Below are positions 37,681 through 46,827 of a stretch of 64,000 nt of DNA, in pieces. Position 1 is the first letter of the stretch. Every line of letters starts with the position of its first letter. Location of the stretch: assembly GCF_003260095.1 (NCBI RefSeq), contig NZ_PTPX01000010.1, positions 1 to 64,000 on the forward strand, read 5' to 3'. This DNA comes from Glaesserella australis (GTDB lineage: Bacteria; Pseudomonadota; Gammaproteobacteria; Enterobacterales; Pasteurellaceae). Under the pieces are notes generated by a model, which worked only from the letters and a program-made list of their open reading frames with translations, did not search any database and was not told the origin of the DNA. The position numbers were made by a program, and so were the translations under genes.

Positions 37681-39198
37681 TTATAAATATTTCGCAGCAA
37701 GTTGCAAAATTTCTTCTTGTGAAGTTTTTGCTGTTTCAACAATACCTGCAACTTTACCATTACTCATGACTAAAATACGGTCTGTAACCCCAAGTAATTC
37801 AGGCATTTCCGATGAAATCATAATGATCCCTTTATCTTTTTGAGCAAGTTGCATAATGAGCTGATAAATCTCATATTTTGCACCAATATCGATACCACGA
37901 GTTGGCTCATCAAGCATCAAAATCTCTGGTTGGGTTAATAACCAACGTCCGATAACCACTTTTTGTTGGTTACCACCAGAGAGCGAACCAATATTGGTTT
38001 TATGGGATGGTGTTTTTACATTCATTGAATCAATAACCCACTGTGTATCGCTTTTCATTTTGGTACTACTGAGTAAGCCAAAAGAGCCGAGATAAGATTT
38101 CATATTTGAAATCAACGAGTTAAATTCAATGCTTAAATTTGCATAGATACCTGTTGAACGGCGCTCTTCGGTTACAAGGGCAAAACCGTTATTAATCGCT
38201 TCTAAAGCGGTACGATTTGCCATTTCTTTTCCATGTAACTTCACAGAGCCTTCTTTGCGTTCACGTACGCCAAAGATTGTTTCAACAATATCGGTACGTT
38301 TTGCTCCTACTAAACCTGCAATACCTAAAATTTCACCTTTGCGTAATTCAAAGTTAATATCTTGAATAGAAGGTTGATTTTTTGCCGTGAGATTTTTCAC
38401 TTCTAAAATCACTTCTTTCGGTGTATTCGTTTTTGGTGGGAAACGTTGTGTTAACTCACGTCCAACCATCATAGAGACAATGCCATCCATCGTCGTTTCT
38501 TTAACAGGAACAGTATTGATCCATTTACCATCACGCAAGATAGTAATTTCATCACAAATTTTGAAAATTTCGTCCATTTTGTGTGAAATATAGATAATTC
38601 CACAACCACGATTTTTCAGTTTTTCAATAATTTTGAATAAATGTTCAACTTCTTTTTCCGAGAGAGAAGAGGTCGGTTCATCCATAATCACGATTTTGGC
38701 ATTGTAAGAGAACGCTTTAGCAATTTCGATCATCTGCATTTGTGATACAGATAAATTTGCCACTTTCTCTTTCGGATCGATGTTGATGTCTAACTCATCA
38801 AAGATCGCTTTAGTATCTCGATACATCTTTGCATGATCGACAAAAAATCCTTTCAGTGGATAACGACCAAGCCAAAGGTTATCCATCACATTACGTTGAC
38901 GGACAAGGTTTAATTCTTGGTGAACCATTGAAATTCCATTCTCTAAGGCTTCTTTAGAGGTTTTGAAATTAACCGGTTTATTTAAAAAGAGAATTTCACC
39001 TTCATCTTTAGCATAAATACCAAATAAGCATTTTAGTAAAGTTGATTTACCAGCACCATTTTCGCCCATTAATGCATGTACAGAATGGGAGCGAACGGTC
39101 AAATTAGCGTTATCTAATGCTTTTACACCGGGAAAGGATTTACTGACATTCTTCATCGTAAGAAGAATTTCGCTGTGTTGCGGAGTGTGTTCTGTCAT
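37681..39198 (-). CDS. mglA: Galactose/methyl-galactoside ABC ATPase MglA
   Basis: Double-domain sugar ABC ATPase. The first nucleotide domain has Walker [13 protein letters not shown] and [14 protein letters not shown]. The second has a degenerate Walker [10 protein letters not shown], which is diagnostic for MglA, plus signature [15 protein letters not shown] and [11 protein letters not shown]. Start placed at ATG 39198, giving 505 residues as in E. coli; a longer in-frame start at 39240 would overlap the mglB intergenic region. Middle gene of mglBAC. Confidence 0.95.
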   Translation of the reverse strand: MTEHTPQHSEILLTMKNVSKSFPGVKALDNANLTVRSHSVHALMGENGAGKSTLLKCLFGIYAKDEGEILFLNKPVNFKTSKEALENGISMVHQELNLVRQRNVMDNLWLGRYPLKGFFVDHAKMYRDTKAIFDELDINIDPKEKVANLSVSQMQMIEIAKAFSYNAKIVIMDEPTSSLSEKEVEHLFKIIEKLKNRGCGIIYISHKMDEIFKICDEITILRDGKWINTVPVKETTMDGIVSMMVGRELTQRFPPKTNTPKEVILEVKNLTAKNQPSIQDINFELRKGEILGIAGLVGAKRTDIVETIFGVRERKEGSVKLHGKEMANRTALEAINNGFALVTEERRSTGIYANLSIEFNSLISNMKSYLGSFGLLSSTKMKSDTQWVIDSMNVKTPSHKTNIGSLSGGNQQKVVIGRWLLTQPEILMLDEPTRGIDIGAKYEIYQLIMQLAQKDKGIIMISSEMPELLGVTDRILVMSNGKVAGIVETAKTSQEEILQLAAKYL

Positions 39199-39252
39199 AT
39201 CCAACCTCATATAAAATAGGGGAGGTTTCCCTCCCCACACTACAACAAATTA

Positions 39253-40245
39253 TTATTTTAAGAATTCAGAAAGGTTATCTTTATCCACGCCGACATAAGG
39301 AATACGTAATACTTTCTCTTTCAATTCCCATTTAGTACCTTCAGCAGGTGCTTTTTCAGCAGCTAGGTTTTTAGAAAGATGAACTACTGCTTTACCTTGG
39401 TTCACACCGTCATTTAATACAGTACCAGCAATTTCACCTTTTTGGATTAATTGAAGCACTTCAGGTAATGCATCTACACCAAAGATAGGTAATTTTTTAC
39501 CGTGTGCTTTTGCCGCTTCTAATGCACCCATTGCCATGCCATCGTTATTTGCGATAACCACTTCAATGCTATTTGCTTTTGAGCTTGATAACCATGCATC
39601 TACTTTATCTTTTGCAAGTGCTGCATCCCACATACCTGTGTCAACAAAGAGTTCTTCTGTCTGAACACCTAGTTTGTTTAATTGTTCAACAGAGTATTTG
39701 GTACGTGCTTCAGCATCTGGGTGACCTGGTTCACCTTTTAACATCACGTATTGGATTTTACCGTCTTTGTTTAAGTCATAAGCCGGGTTTGCTTTCCAGT
39801 GTTTCGCAATTAATTCACCTTGGATTACGCCAGACTCTTGTGGGTTTGTACCAACATAGTATGCTTTGTCATAGCTACCAATAGCTTTATCACCTGGATC
39901 TTTGTTAAAGAATACAACAGGAATACCTTCAGGTTTTGCTTTACCAATAATGGTTGGAGCTGCAGAAGGGTCTACTAAGTTGATTGCTAACGCTTTAACG
40001 CCTTTTGAAATTAATACATCAACTTGGTCGTTTTGGATTGATTGTGCATTTTGTGAGTCATTCATTAATAAATCAACGCCACCCACTGCTTTAGCTTCTT
40101 TTTCAATCTCTTGGCGCATTAATGACATAAAGTTGTCATCATATTTATAGATTGTTACACCAATGCGATCTGCCGCTTGTGCTGTTGATGCGATTGCACC
40201 TAAACCTACAGCTAATGCAACTGCACTTAATACTGTTTTTTTCAT
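39253..40245 (-). CDS. mglB: Galactose-binding periplasmic protein MglB
   Basis: Periplasmic D-galactose/D-glucose receptor. Signal peptide ends [11 protein letters not shown] (about 23). Calcium-site segment [11 protein letters not shown], sugar contacts in [13 protein letters not shown], and [32 protein letters not shown] and [10 protein letters not shown] are typical. 330 residues. First and most strongly translated gene (AGGAGCTGATT upstream), behind a CRP site and a LacI-type operator. Confidence 0.95.
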   Translation of the reverse strand: MKKTVLSAVALAVGLGAIASTAQAADRIGVTIYKYDDNFMSLMRQEIEKEAKAVGGVDLLMNDSQNAQSIQNDQVDVLISKGVKALAINLVDPSAAPTIIGKAKPEGIPVVFFNKDPGDKAIGSYDKAYYVGTNPQESGVIQGELIAKHWKANPAYDLNKDGKIQYVMLKGEPGHPDAEARTKYSVEQLNKLGVQTEELFVDTGMWDAALAKDKVDAWLSSSKANSIEVVIANNDGMAMGALEAAKAHGKKLPIFGVDALPEVLQLIQKGEIAGTVLNDGVNQGKAVVHLSKNLAAEKAPAEGTKWELKEKVLRIPYVGVDKDNLSEFLK

Positions 40246-40311
40246 AATCAGCTCCTATCTGGATTTTTTTGGATTAAGTTTAAATTGTCACTTTGTGAGC
40301 AACTGACTGAA

Positions 40312-40317
40312 ATTTTA
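40312..40317 (-). promoter_or_regulatory. Predicted -10 of the mglBAC promoter
   Basis: TAAAAT on the minus strand, with a predicted start near 40305. No clear -35 is present; the CRP site lies where class II promoters have it. Confidence 0.5.
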
Positions 40318-40338
40318 CTCCAAAAATAAGCAAAAGAA

Positions 40339-40354
40339 TGTGATCGCATTCACA
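40339..40354. promoter_or_regulatory. CRP site of mglBAC
   Basis: TGTGA-TCGCAT-TCACA, both half-sites perfect. Centre at 40346.5, 41.5 bases upstream of the predicted start. Confidence 0.75.
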
Positions 40355-40359
40355 AAATC

Positions 40360-40371
40360 GCAAACGATTAC
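40360..40371. promoter_or_regulatory. LacI-family operator ahead of mglBAC
   Basis: GCAAACGATTAC fits the GalR/GalS core GNAANCGNTTNC. The 16 bases around it (TCGCAAACGATTACTT) also match 15 of 16 with the glyA PurR operator, so the owner could be a GalR-type repressor or PurR. Confidence 0.55.
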
Positions 40372-40372
40372 T

Positions 40373-42202
40373 TTAATGAACTTTGTGTAAGTCTAAGTTT
40401 TGAACAATCTGACGAAGTTGTTGAATCCAAGCCTTTTGATGTGTAGTAGATTTATCCAATGGCGTTGTAAAAATGTCTCTTAATAAATTTAGTTCTTTTG
40501 GGTACATAAAATAAAGGCGCTTTAGGCTAACGTAACAGGCTATAAAAGTACGTTGAGTATGAGCAAAACCATGGAGATTGTTTAGATCTTGCTGATCTAG
40601 TGATAATTCTCCTTCATTATTTTGGAATAAGGGATAATCTCGTTGAAATTGTTTATGTGCTTTTTCTACAAAAGTTCTGCCTGGTATCGATGTTGGGTAG
40701 AGCATCATCGCACTAGGATAACCACTACTAGCTTCAGCCGTTGGAGTAATTTGAACAAGTTTAAATCCACAAGATTGCCAAAAATGTAATAATTCTTTAG
40801 ACATGCCAAAACTTACAGATACAAAATCTACAAGCGGTGAGATTTGCAAAATAATTTGCGAAACTAACCGCTTGCCGTAGCCTTGTTGCTGATATTCAGG
40901 CTGTACTGCAATTCGTGAAATCCGCACCGATTTTAATAGACAGGCTTCGGGTAAATTCCCTTGAAAACAGAGATATTGCGCCACCAAACTCCCTTGCGGA
41001 CGACGCTCACCACGCCAAATCGCTTGGGTTAATTCGTTATCTAATTCGCCTTCATTTACTCCCCACGCTCCAGCAATCAATTGATTTCCTTCGGTAATAT
41101 CAAAATAGTGCTGATTAGGTGCATCAAACAGACGACGTAAATCTGTCGGCGTGGTTTTATAATGGGCTTGAGCAAGAAGTTGATAAAATGCAATGCGCCA
41201 ATCTTGCTCCCCCTGCTTGCGGGGGGAGCTGCCGAAGGCTGAGAGGGGGAGATCTTCTAATAACAATAACTTACTAACAAAGGTTTCAAGCAAATCATTC
41301 TCCCCCCACCTTAACGGCTTACTCAATTCCCACTGCTTTGTAGAGCGACTTAATCTCGGCAAAAATTTGAGACAAAAACCATGCCCTGTGCCTTCGTAAT
41401 TTTGGGTCGTGGTAGTCAATACTACTTTCTCAAAATAGTCACAAAAGTGTTGCAACATCGGCAAAGGCAAACTTGCGGCTTCATCAATAAACAGCCATTG
41501 TTTTGGGGAGATATTCTGCTGTTCGATCATCTGGATTAAGCGATCAGGAGAAAAAAACGTGACATTGTCGCTTTTTATCCCTTTCCAAAAATTAGGTAGG
41601 GCAGAGTGGCTTCTCGCTGTAATTAATACAGAAGCTGTCTTAGAAATCTGTTCGGCTAATTTGCCCGATAAAGTCGATTTCCCACGCCCACGGGGTGCAA
41701 GAATAAAATGAATATCTGCAGGATCAAGCGGTAGGTTATTAAAGATATTTTGCATTTGTAGGGTGGGTCTTGACCCACCATTTAAATCCAAATCGATAGG
41801 TGATGGGTCAAGACCCATCCTACGATTTTTCATTTGCAAAAAGCCAAACTGCTCAACCAATCCTTTAAAATAACGATAAAAATTCGGTGTCGCTATTGGT
41901 TGTTGAGCATTCCAACGTAATGCATCAAAATCCAACTGCTGTTCTAGGTTTTCCCATTCAGGACAAAGCAAATAGAGCGTGCCATTTTCTTGAATCGTCC
42001 CAGCCACAATCGCAAATGCATCCAAATTAAAACAAATGCCGCCCTTTGCCCGCATATCGTAAATCGTATAGGGGAACTCTTGACCGAGTAATGTTTTAGC
42101 ATTAGAAAATGGAATGGCGACAGTTTGATTGGGGAGATAAATCCCCCCACAAGACAAATGATTTACTTCAGGAAAGTGGTCGATGATAGCGAGATGACGC
42201 AT
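40373..42202 (-). CDS. tmcA: tRNA(Met) cytidine acetyltransferase TmcA
   Basis: Acetylates the wobble cytidine of elongator tRNA-Met, using ATP and acetyl-CoA. Order: N-terminal DUF1726 region, helicase-like ATPase with Walker A APRGRGKSTLSG and WLFIDEAASLPLPML, then a GNAT acetyltransferase (RISRIAVQPEYQQQGYGKRLV). Two short palindromic elements are inserted in frame, at 41758-41823 and 41207-41251 in DNA, adding 22 and 15 residues. 609 residues. Its ATG overlaps the ybeY stop (TAATG), so translation is coupled. Activity despite the inserts is inferred, since all motifs are intact. Confidence 0.93.
   Translation of the reverse strand: MRHLAIIDHFPEVNHLSCGGIYLPNQTVAIPFSNAKTLLGQEFPYTIYDMRAKGGICFNLDAFAIVAGTIQENGTLYLLCPEWENLEQQLDFDALRWNAQQPIATPNFYRYFKGLVEQFGFLQMKNRRMGLDPSPIDLDLNGGSRPTLQMQNIFNNLPLDPADIHFILAPRGRGKSTLSGKLAEQISKTASVLITARSHSALPNFWKGIKSDNVTFFSPDRLIQMIEQQNISPKQWLFIDEAASLPLPMLQHFCDYFEKVVLTTTTQNYEGTGHGFCLKFLPRLSRSTKQWELSKPLRWGENDLLETFVSKLLLLEDLPLSAFGSSPRKQGEQDWRIAFYQLLAQAHYKTTPTDLRRLFDAPNQHYFDITEGNQLIAGAWGVNEGELDNELTQAIWRGERRPQGSLVAQYLCFQGNLPEACLLKSVRISRIAVQPEYQQQGYGKRLVSQIILQISPLVDFVSVSFGMSKELLHFWQSCGFKLVQITPTAEASSGYPSAMMLYPTSIPGRTFVEKAHKQFQRDYPLFQNNEGELSLDQQDLNNLHGFAHTQRTFIACYVSLKRLYFMYPKELNLLRDIFTTPLDKSTTHQKAWIQQLRQIVQNLDLHKVH
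40830..40838 (+). repeat. DNA uptake signal, Apl type
   Basis: Complete ACAAGCGGT core inside tmcA, facing a second partial copy (ACCGCTTGC) about 30 bases on. Confidence 0.75.
41207..41251. repeat. In-frame palindromic element 2 within tmcA
   Basis: A 45-base GC-rich element of nested complementary parts (CTCCCC..GGGGAG, AGC..GCT and a closing GGGGGAG), encoding about LPLSAFGSSPRKQGE. It is multiple-of-three in length, and its C/G-rich composition is unlike the surrounding coding sequence. Confidence 0.7.
41758..41823. repeat. In-frame palindromic element 1 within tmcA
   Basis: 66 bases: arms GTAGGGTGGGTCTTGACC.. (41758-41779) and its complement (41802-41823), 22 bases each with two mismatches; each arm is itself palindromic. 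Encodes about 22 residues (..MGLDPSPIDLDLNGGSRPTL..) between the N-terminal region and the ATPase. Confidence 0.8.
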
Positions 42203-42690
42203 TATTCTTCAATTGTTTTTTCGGCAAGATAAGGATCTTCAAACCCCAACGCTTGCATAATTTCTGTTTCCAAACTTTCCATTTCTTCCGCTTCTTCATC
42301 GGTTAAATGGTCGTAGCCGAGAAGATGCAAAGTGCCGTGAATGGCGAGATGTGCCCAATGGGCTTCAAGCGGTTTTTGCTGTTCTTCCGCTTCTTTTTCA
42401 ACAACTTGACGACAAATAATCAAATCGCCCAACAGCGGTAATTCAATCCCTTCAGGCACTTCAAAGGGGAAAGAAAGCACGTTGGTCGGTTTATCTTTGC
42501 CACGATAAGTTAAGTTTAAATCGTGACTTTCCGCTTCATCGACAATCCGAATGGTGATTTCAGTTTCAGGGTAATCCGCTGTTTTGGCTTCCATTGATAA
42601 GGCTTTATCCACCCAGTGCTGAAATTGGGTTTCTGTTGGTAAACCTTCGCTGTTTTCGCTAGCAATTTGTAAATCGATATATAAATTCAT
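42202..42690 (-). CDS. ybeY: Endoribonuclease YbeY
   Basis: Zinc-dependent single-strand endoribonuclease involved in 16S rRNA 3'-end maturation and ribosome quality control. The zinc motif HxxxHxxxxxH is intact in [30 protein letters not shown] is also typical. 162 residues. In E. coli ybeY lies with ybeZ; here it sits between moaE and tmcA, and its stop overlaps the tmcA start. Confidence 0.95.
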   Translation of the reverse strand: MNLYIDLQIASENSEGLPTETQFQHWVDKALSMEAKTADYPETEITIRIVDEAESHDLNLTYRGKDKPTNVLSFPFEVPEGIELPLLGDLIICRQVVEKEAEEQQKPLEAHWAHLAIHGTLHLLGYDHLTDEEAEEMESLETEIMQALGFEDPYLAEKTIEE

Positions 42691-42714
42691 TTTGCAAAAA
42701 ATTCCTTAAATCAG

Positions 42715-42723
42715 ACCGCTTGT
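42715..42723 (-). repeat. DNA uptake signal, Apl type
   Basis: Complete ACAAGCGGT core at the 3' end of moaE and in the short moaE-ybeY gap. Confidence 0.8.
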
Positions 42724-43175
42724 TACCACTTATCTGCTGCTTGTTGATCGCTTTCACGCCCTTCAATCCAACGCTCACCTTGGTTTGTGGTTTCACGTTT
42801 CCAAAAAGGTGCTTTGGTTTTGAGGTAGTCCATAATAAATTCATTGGCGTGGTAGGCATTGCCACGATGAGCCGAGCTAACGCCGACCAACACGATTTCA
42901 TCGCCGGTGTAAAGTTGTCCGATACGGTGGATTACCGCCACACGTTGCAATTCCCAACGGCTACGGGCTTCATCAACAATCTCTTGCAACGCTTTTTCGG
43001 TCATTGCAGGGTAGTGTTCCAAATATAAACCCGATACGCTATCGCCCAAATTCATTTCACGCACCTTTCCGACAAATAAGGTCGTGGCTCCAACGGAATG
43101 CTGTTCGCTCAACCATTGGTAGATCGCATTTTGATCGAAGGGATCTTGCTGAACTCGAATTAACGTCTGCTGCAT
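42723..43175 (-). CDS. moaE: Molybdopterin synthase catalytic subunit MoaE
   Basis: Large subunit of molybdopterin synthase, which adds two sulfurs to cyclic pyranopterin monophosphate. Typical motifs are GATTLFVGKVREMNLGDSV, LYLEHYPAMTEKAL, VAVIHRIGQLYTGDEIVLVGVSSAHR and the active-site lysine region KTKAPFWKRET. 150 residues. Its start directly abuts the moaD stop. Confidence 0.97.
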   Translation of the reverse strand: MQQTLIRVQQDPFDQNAIYQWLSEQHSVGATTLFVGKVREMNLGDSVSGLYLEHYPAMTEKALQEIVDEARSRWELQRVAVIHRIGQLYTGDEIVLVGVSSAHRGNAYHANEFIMDYLKTKAPFWKRETTNQGERWIEGRESDQQAADKW

Positions 43176-43421
43176 TTAGCCCCCAGTCACAGGCGGAAAG
43201 AACGCCACTTCATCGCCGTCTTTGATTTCGGCGGATAATGGCGAAATGGTTTGGTTAATCGCAACCAACAATTTTCCTGCTTGCAAGGCTAACGCCCATT
43301 TGTCGCCACGTTCGGACAGATGTTGGCGAAGTTGCTCTGCGGTCGCAAATTCTGCCTTTATCTCTAAACTATCTACGCCCACTAATTCACGGGTTTGGGC
43401 GAAAAAGAGTACTTTAATCAT
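43176..43421 (-). CDS. moaD: Molybdopterin synthase sulfur carrier subunit MoaD
   Basis: Ubiquitin-like small subunit; its C-terminal Gly-Gly (FFPPVTGG) is thiocarboxylated to donate sulfur. 81 residues with the beta-grasp pattern and KDGDEVAFFPPV. Between moaC and moaE. Confidence 0.97.
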   Translation of the reverse strand: MIKVLFFAQTRELVGVDSLEIKAEFATAEQLRQHLSERGDKWALALQAGKLLVAINQTISPLSAEIKDGDEVAFFPPVTGG

Positions 43422-43430
43422 TCATTTTCC

Positions 43431-43913
43431 TTATTTTGAAACGATAAAATCGCCCGATTTCCCACCGCTTTTGCTTAACAAACGCACCTGTTCAATCACC
43501 ATATCTTTCTGCACCGCTTTACACATATCGTAAATTGTCAGTGCCGCCACGCTTGCTGCCGTCAAGGCTTCCATTTCCACGCCTGTTTTACCCGAGAGTT
43601 TACACAGGCTTTCAATACGGACTTGGTTTGTTTCAGGCAAGGCTTCAAGCTGCACTTCCACTTTGGAAAGCAGTAACGGGTGGCAAAGCGGAATAAGCTC
43701 CCAAGTGCATTTCGCCGCTTGAATACCGGCGATACGAGCAGTGGCAAATACATCGCCTTTGTGGTGATTGCCCGAAATAATCATTTGCAGGGTTTCAGGG
43801 TTCATTCTAACAAAGGCTTCGGCACGTGCTTCGCGAACGGTATCTTGTTTCGCAGAAACATCGACCATATTGGCTTCGCCGTTTTGGTTTATGTGGGTGA
43901 AGGTGTTGTTCAT
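43431..43913 (-). CDS. moaC: Cyclic pyranopterin monophosphate synthase MoaC
   Basis: Acts after MoaA to form cyclic pyranopterin monophosphate in molybdenum cofactor synthesis. Motifs [39 protein letters not shown] and YDMCKA are intact. Start set at ATG 43913, giving 160 residues as in E. coli; AGAGAA lies just upstream and a longer in-frame start has no support. Confidence 0.97.
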   Translation of the reverse strand: MNNTFTHINQNGEANMVDVSAKQDTVREARAEAFVRMNPETLQMIISGNHHKGDVFATARIAGIQAAKCTWELIPLCHPLLLSKVEVQLEALPETNQVRIESLCKLSGKTGVEMEALTAASVAALTIYDMCKAVQKDMVIEQVRLLSKSGGKSGDFIVSK

Positions 43914-43942
43914 TGTGTTCTCTGTTTGAAATATAATCAGAT

Positions 43943-44023
43943 GTAGGGACACACTGCGTGTGTCCGTTAAATATCATCTTTACGCAAAATTAGATTGGGC
44001 GGACACACGCAGTGTGTCCCTAC
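43943..44023. repeat. Inverted repeat of the GTAGGGACACAC family, copy 2
   Basis: Arms at 43943-43965 and 44001-44023 are identical in sequence to those at 9184-9255 but face the other way (GTAGGG ends outward). They occupy the moaA-moaC gap, inside what is presumably one operon. Confidence 0.85.
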
Positions 44024-44026
44024 GGA

Positions 44027-45046
44027 TTAGCCCCCAATCGACGCCAAATTATTCCTTACCCCACTATCCCCAATATGTAAATAGTGATGTTCGCGCTTGC
44101 CTTGCAGGGCGGATTTTAATCTGGTTTCTAACTGGAGTTGCTGTTCGTCCGATTGCAATAAATCTCGTATATCAATGCCTTCTTCGCCGAATAGGCACAA
44201 ATGCAATTTGCCTAACGCCGAGATACGCAAGCGGTTACAACTTGAGCAAAAATTCTTCTCATAAGGCATAATCAAGCCGATTTCCCCCTGATAATCAGGG
44301 TGGGCTAACACTTTCGCTGGGCCGTCTGACATCGCTTTGGGTTGCAACTGCCAACCTTCTTTGGTTAAACGATCCAAAATTGTCTGCCCTGAAAGATGTT
44401 GCTGTTGGAAAAAGCTATCCATCTCGCCCGTTTCCATCAGTTCAATAAACCGCATTTGAATAGGACGATCTTTAATCCAACGCAGAAAATCGTCCAAGCC
44501 TTTGGCGGTGTACTGTTTCATCAGAACCGCATTCACTTTGACTTTTTTATAGCCGATTTCAAAGGCTCGGTCGATTCCGTTTAAGATCGTGCCGAGTTTA
44601 TTTTCCCCTGTAATCAGCTGAAATTGACGTGGGTCAAGGCTATCCACGCTCACATTTAGGTTCGTAATCCCAGCTTGTTGCCAAAGTGCCACATCTCGCT
44701 CCATACGATAACCGTTGGTGGTTAAAGCCACTTGGCGAATACCTGCTGTTTGCGACAGGGTATGAGCAATTTCCAAAAAATCCTTGCGTAATGTTGGTTC
44801 ACCGCCCGTAATACGAATTTTTTCCGTGCCAAGATTGGCAAAAGCTCTGGCAACACGTTGAATTTCATCGACTTTTAGAAAGGTTTGCTTGTGCGACGGT
44901 GGTTGATAACCATCGGGCAAGCAATAGTTACAACGAAAGTTACAGACATCGGTAATCGACAGCCGTAAATAAGTGTATTGACGCTGAAAACGGTCGACCA
45001 AACTTTGCTCGAACTCGTTCCCAACATTCTTAATCGGGATTTGCAT
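44027..45046 (-). CDS. moaA: GTP 3',8-cyclase MoaA
   Basis: Radical SAM enzyme starting molybdenum cofactor synthesis from GTP. The SAM cluster motif is [12 protein letters not shown] (about residues 36-47), the second cluster [19 protein letters not shown], and the essential C-terminal Gly-Gly is present (LASIGG). 339 residues. AAAGGTG ribosome site upstream, close to a riboswitch that could mask it. First gene of moaA-moaC-moaD-moaE-ybeY-tmcA. Confidence 0.97.
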   Translation of the reverse strand: MQIPIKNVGNEFEQSLVDRFQRQYTYLRLSITDVCNFRCNYCLPDGYQPPSHKQTFLKVDEIQRVARAFANLGTEKIRITGGEPTLRKDFLEIAHTLSQTAGIRQVALTTNGYRMERDVALWQQAGITNLNVSVDSLDPRQFQLITGENKLGTILNGIDRAFEIGYKKVKVNAVLMKQYTAKGLDDFLRWIKDRPIQMRFIELMETGEMDSFFQQQHLSGQTILDRLTKEGWQLQPKAMSDGPAKVLAHPDYQGEIGLIMPYEKNFCSSCNRLRISALGKLHLCLFGEEGIDIRDLLQSDEQQLQLETRLKSALQGKREHHYLHIGDSGVRNNLASIGG

Positions 45047-45054
45047 TTGACACC

Positions 45055-45172
45055 TTTCTAAGCGTGAGAGGATAGCCGATTTCTCTGCTATCCCTGTGTA
45101 ATCTTGCGTAATTAATCGATTACAGGCACAGTTTCCATATCGTCCGACTTAGGAAAACAGGCTAGGGGTCCA
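45055..45172 (-). promoter_or_regulatory. Molybdenum cofactor (Moco) riboswitch of moaA
   Basis: In the moaA leader, minus strand. It carries the motif blocks CCCTAGCCTG, CCTAAGTC, then CGATATGGAAACTGTGCCTG, followed by a GGATAGC..GCTATCC hairpin near the ribosome site. These fit the Moco RNA motif known upstream of moaA in gamma-proteobacteria. The terminal hairpin lies next to AAAGGTG, suggesting translational control. Confidence 0.85.
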
Positions 45173-45183
45173 AAAATAAAAAG

Positions 45184-45212
45184 ATTGTAGTGATGAACTG
45201 AAAATTAAGCAA
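45184..45212 (-). promoter_or_regulatory. Predicted promoter of the moa operon
   Basis: On the minus strand TTGCTT (45212-45207), 17-base spacer, TACAAT (45189-45184). The predicted start, near 45177, puts the whole riboswitch in the leader. Confidence 0.65.
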
Positions 45213-45216
45213 GATT

Positions 45217-45245
45217 AAGCGGTATGATTGTTTAATTTAAATTCA
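45217..45245 (+). repeat. Direct repeat flanking cdtABC, left copy
   Basis: 29 bases beginning AAGCGGTATGATTGTT, matching 47392-47420 at 26 of 29 positions (first 16 identical). It begins with a uptake-signal core. Confidence 0.75.
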
Positions 45246-45290
45246 TTTCAGATATATATTAATCATAAATTTACTTTTTTGTAAATTTTA

Positions 45291-45320
45291 TTGACTTAAA
45301 TTGACATTTGAACATAAATT
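45291..45320 (+). promoter_or_regulatory. Candidate promoter of cdtABC
   Basis: TTGACT at 45291-45296, 18-base spacer, TAAATT at 45315-45320, 30 bases before the cdtA start. Confidence 0.4.
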
Positions 45321-45349
45321 ATTCGTTTTTAGTTATTAAGGAGATAGCA

Positions 45350-45976
45350 ATGAAAAAGCGAATTCAACTTATTTTACTCACGCTTTCTATCATCCCTCTT
45401 ACCAGTTGTCATTTTGAGAAATCTGATCAAGAACTGTTTGAAGAAACACTCAATCCAACGCCGCCAACCATACAGCAAACGAAACCGAGGCTGTTATTAT
45501 TAAGTTCAGGTATGCCTGAGTTTAAGGATTTTATCAGCATTATGGGGCAAAATGGAGCAGTGATCACGATGTGGTCGGTAGATCGTCGTAGTTGGCTTTG
45601 GATGTACCCGCCGTTGAGTTCACAAGATTTTGGAAAACTTCGCAACTGGCGGATTGAACGCAGTTTCCGTCAAGAGCATTTTCGCTTTACTAATCAGCAG
45701 ATGGGATCTTGTATGCAAGCCTATGGCAATGGCGTTATTCAAGATAGCTGCGATCCGAATAATCTCGATCAAGACTTTGAGCTACTGCCGACATCAACGG
45801 GGGCGGTTTTCATTAAAAGCGTCTCGCAACAGCGTTGTTTAACCTACAATGCGGTCAGTACCACAGGCTATTTTACGCTCACCTTAGATCGTTGTGATGA
45901 TAAAAAAATTACGCCGTTGCACGATCAAACCTTTTATCTCACACCGCCGTTGCTCAATGCAAGTCCGTTAAAATAG
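45350..45976 (+). CDS. cdtA: Cytolethal distending toxin subunit A
   Basis: Lectin-like lipoprotein subunit of the tripartite cytolethal distending toxin; with CdtC it binds host cells and delivers CdtB. Lipobox PLTSC with Cys20. A ricin-type beta-trefoil follows, with aromatic patch MWSVDRRSWLWMYPP and cysteine-bearing repeats CMQAYGNGVIQDSCD and RCLTYNAV. Start at ATG 45350 (AAGGAG upstream), 208 residues; an earlier in-frame ATG lacks a ribosome site. Intact, first gene of cdtABC. Confidence 0.95.
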   Translation: MKKRIQLILLTLSIIPLTSCHFEKSDQELFEETLNPTPPTIQQTKPRLLLLSSGMPEFKDFISIMGQNGAVITMWSVDRRSWLWMYPPLSSQDFGKLRNWRIERSFRQEHFRFTNQQMGSCMQAYGNGVIQDSCDPNNLDQDFELLPTSTGAVFIKSVSQQRCLTYNAVSTTGYFTLTLDRCDDKKITPLHDQTFYLTPPLLNASPLK

Positions 45977-45984
45977 GGGGAAAA

Positions 45985-46818
45985 ATGAAACGATTTCATA
46001 AAATAATCGCACTACTTTGCTGTTTCGCTTCCCAAATGGCTTGGGCAAATTTAGAAAATTACACCGTTGCCACTTGGAATTTGCAAGGATCTTCTGCGAT
46101 TAATGAGAGCAAATGGAACATCAACGTCCGTCAATTGCTTACAGGCCCTCAAGCTGCAGGAATTTTAATGGTGCAAGAAGCAGGGACATTGCCTGCTACA
46201 GCGGTACATACTCGCCGAATGGTTCAGCCTGAAGGGGTGGGCTTTCCGATTGATGAATACATTTGGAATTTAGGTACGACTTCCAGACCGAATAATGTCT
46301 ATATCTACTATTCTCGCCTTGACGTTGGGGCAAATCGGGTCAATTTAGCCATTATTGCACGCCGAATGGCAAGCGAAGTGTTTGTGATCAACTCGGGTTC
46401 TAGTGTACTCACCTCGCGCCCTGCGATTGGCATTCGGATCGACAACGATGCCTTTTTCAGCATTCACGCGCTTTCATCAGGTGGGGCGGATTCCCTAAGT
46501 CTTATTCAGAATATCCATACATTCTTTAATACGCCAGAGAGACGGCATATTAGCTGGATGGCTGTGGGGGATTTCAATCGTTCACCGGGCAGAATGCAAG
46601 AGGCATTAGACAGCGAAGCGAGTTTGCGTAATGCCACTTTGATTGTCGCCCCGACCGAGCCGACACACCGTTCGGGCAGTGTATTAGATTATGCTGTGTT
46701 GCATAATGCCGATCAAACGACACAAAATACCACCGTCAGTGCCAGTATTATGTTTAACCAAATGAGATCGCAGATTACCTCCGATCATTTTCCTGTGAGC
46801 TTTGTGAAGAAACGTTAA
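45985..46818 (+). CDS. cdtB: Cytolethal distending toxin subunit B (nuclease)
   Basis: Active subunit, a DNase I-like/phosphatase-fold enzyme that reaches the host nucleus and causes DNA damage and cell-cycle arrest. Signal peptide ends SQMAWANLENY. Metal and catalytic motifs are intact: TWNLQGSS, MVQEAG (Glu65), FSIHALS (His161), VGDFNRSP, LDYAVLH and TSDHFPVSF. 277 residues, close to the Aggregatibacter and H. ducreyi proteins. Follows cdtA by 8 bases. No disabling mutation is visible. Confidence 0.97.
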   Translation: MKRFHKIIALLCCFASQMAWANLENYTVATWNLQGSSAINESKWNINVRQLLTGPQAAGILMVQEAGTLPATAVHTRRMVQPEGVGFPIDEYIWNLGTTSRPNNVYIYYSRLDVGANRVNLAIIARRMASEVFVINSGSSVLTSRPAIGIRIDNDAFFSIHALSSGGADSLSLIQNIHTFFNTPERRHISWMAVGDFNRSPGRMQEALDSEASLRNATLIVAPTEPTHRSGSVLDYAVLHNADQTTQNTTVSASIMFNQMRSQITSDHFPVSFVKKR

Positions 46819-46827
46819 GGGGGATCT

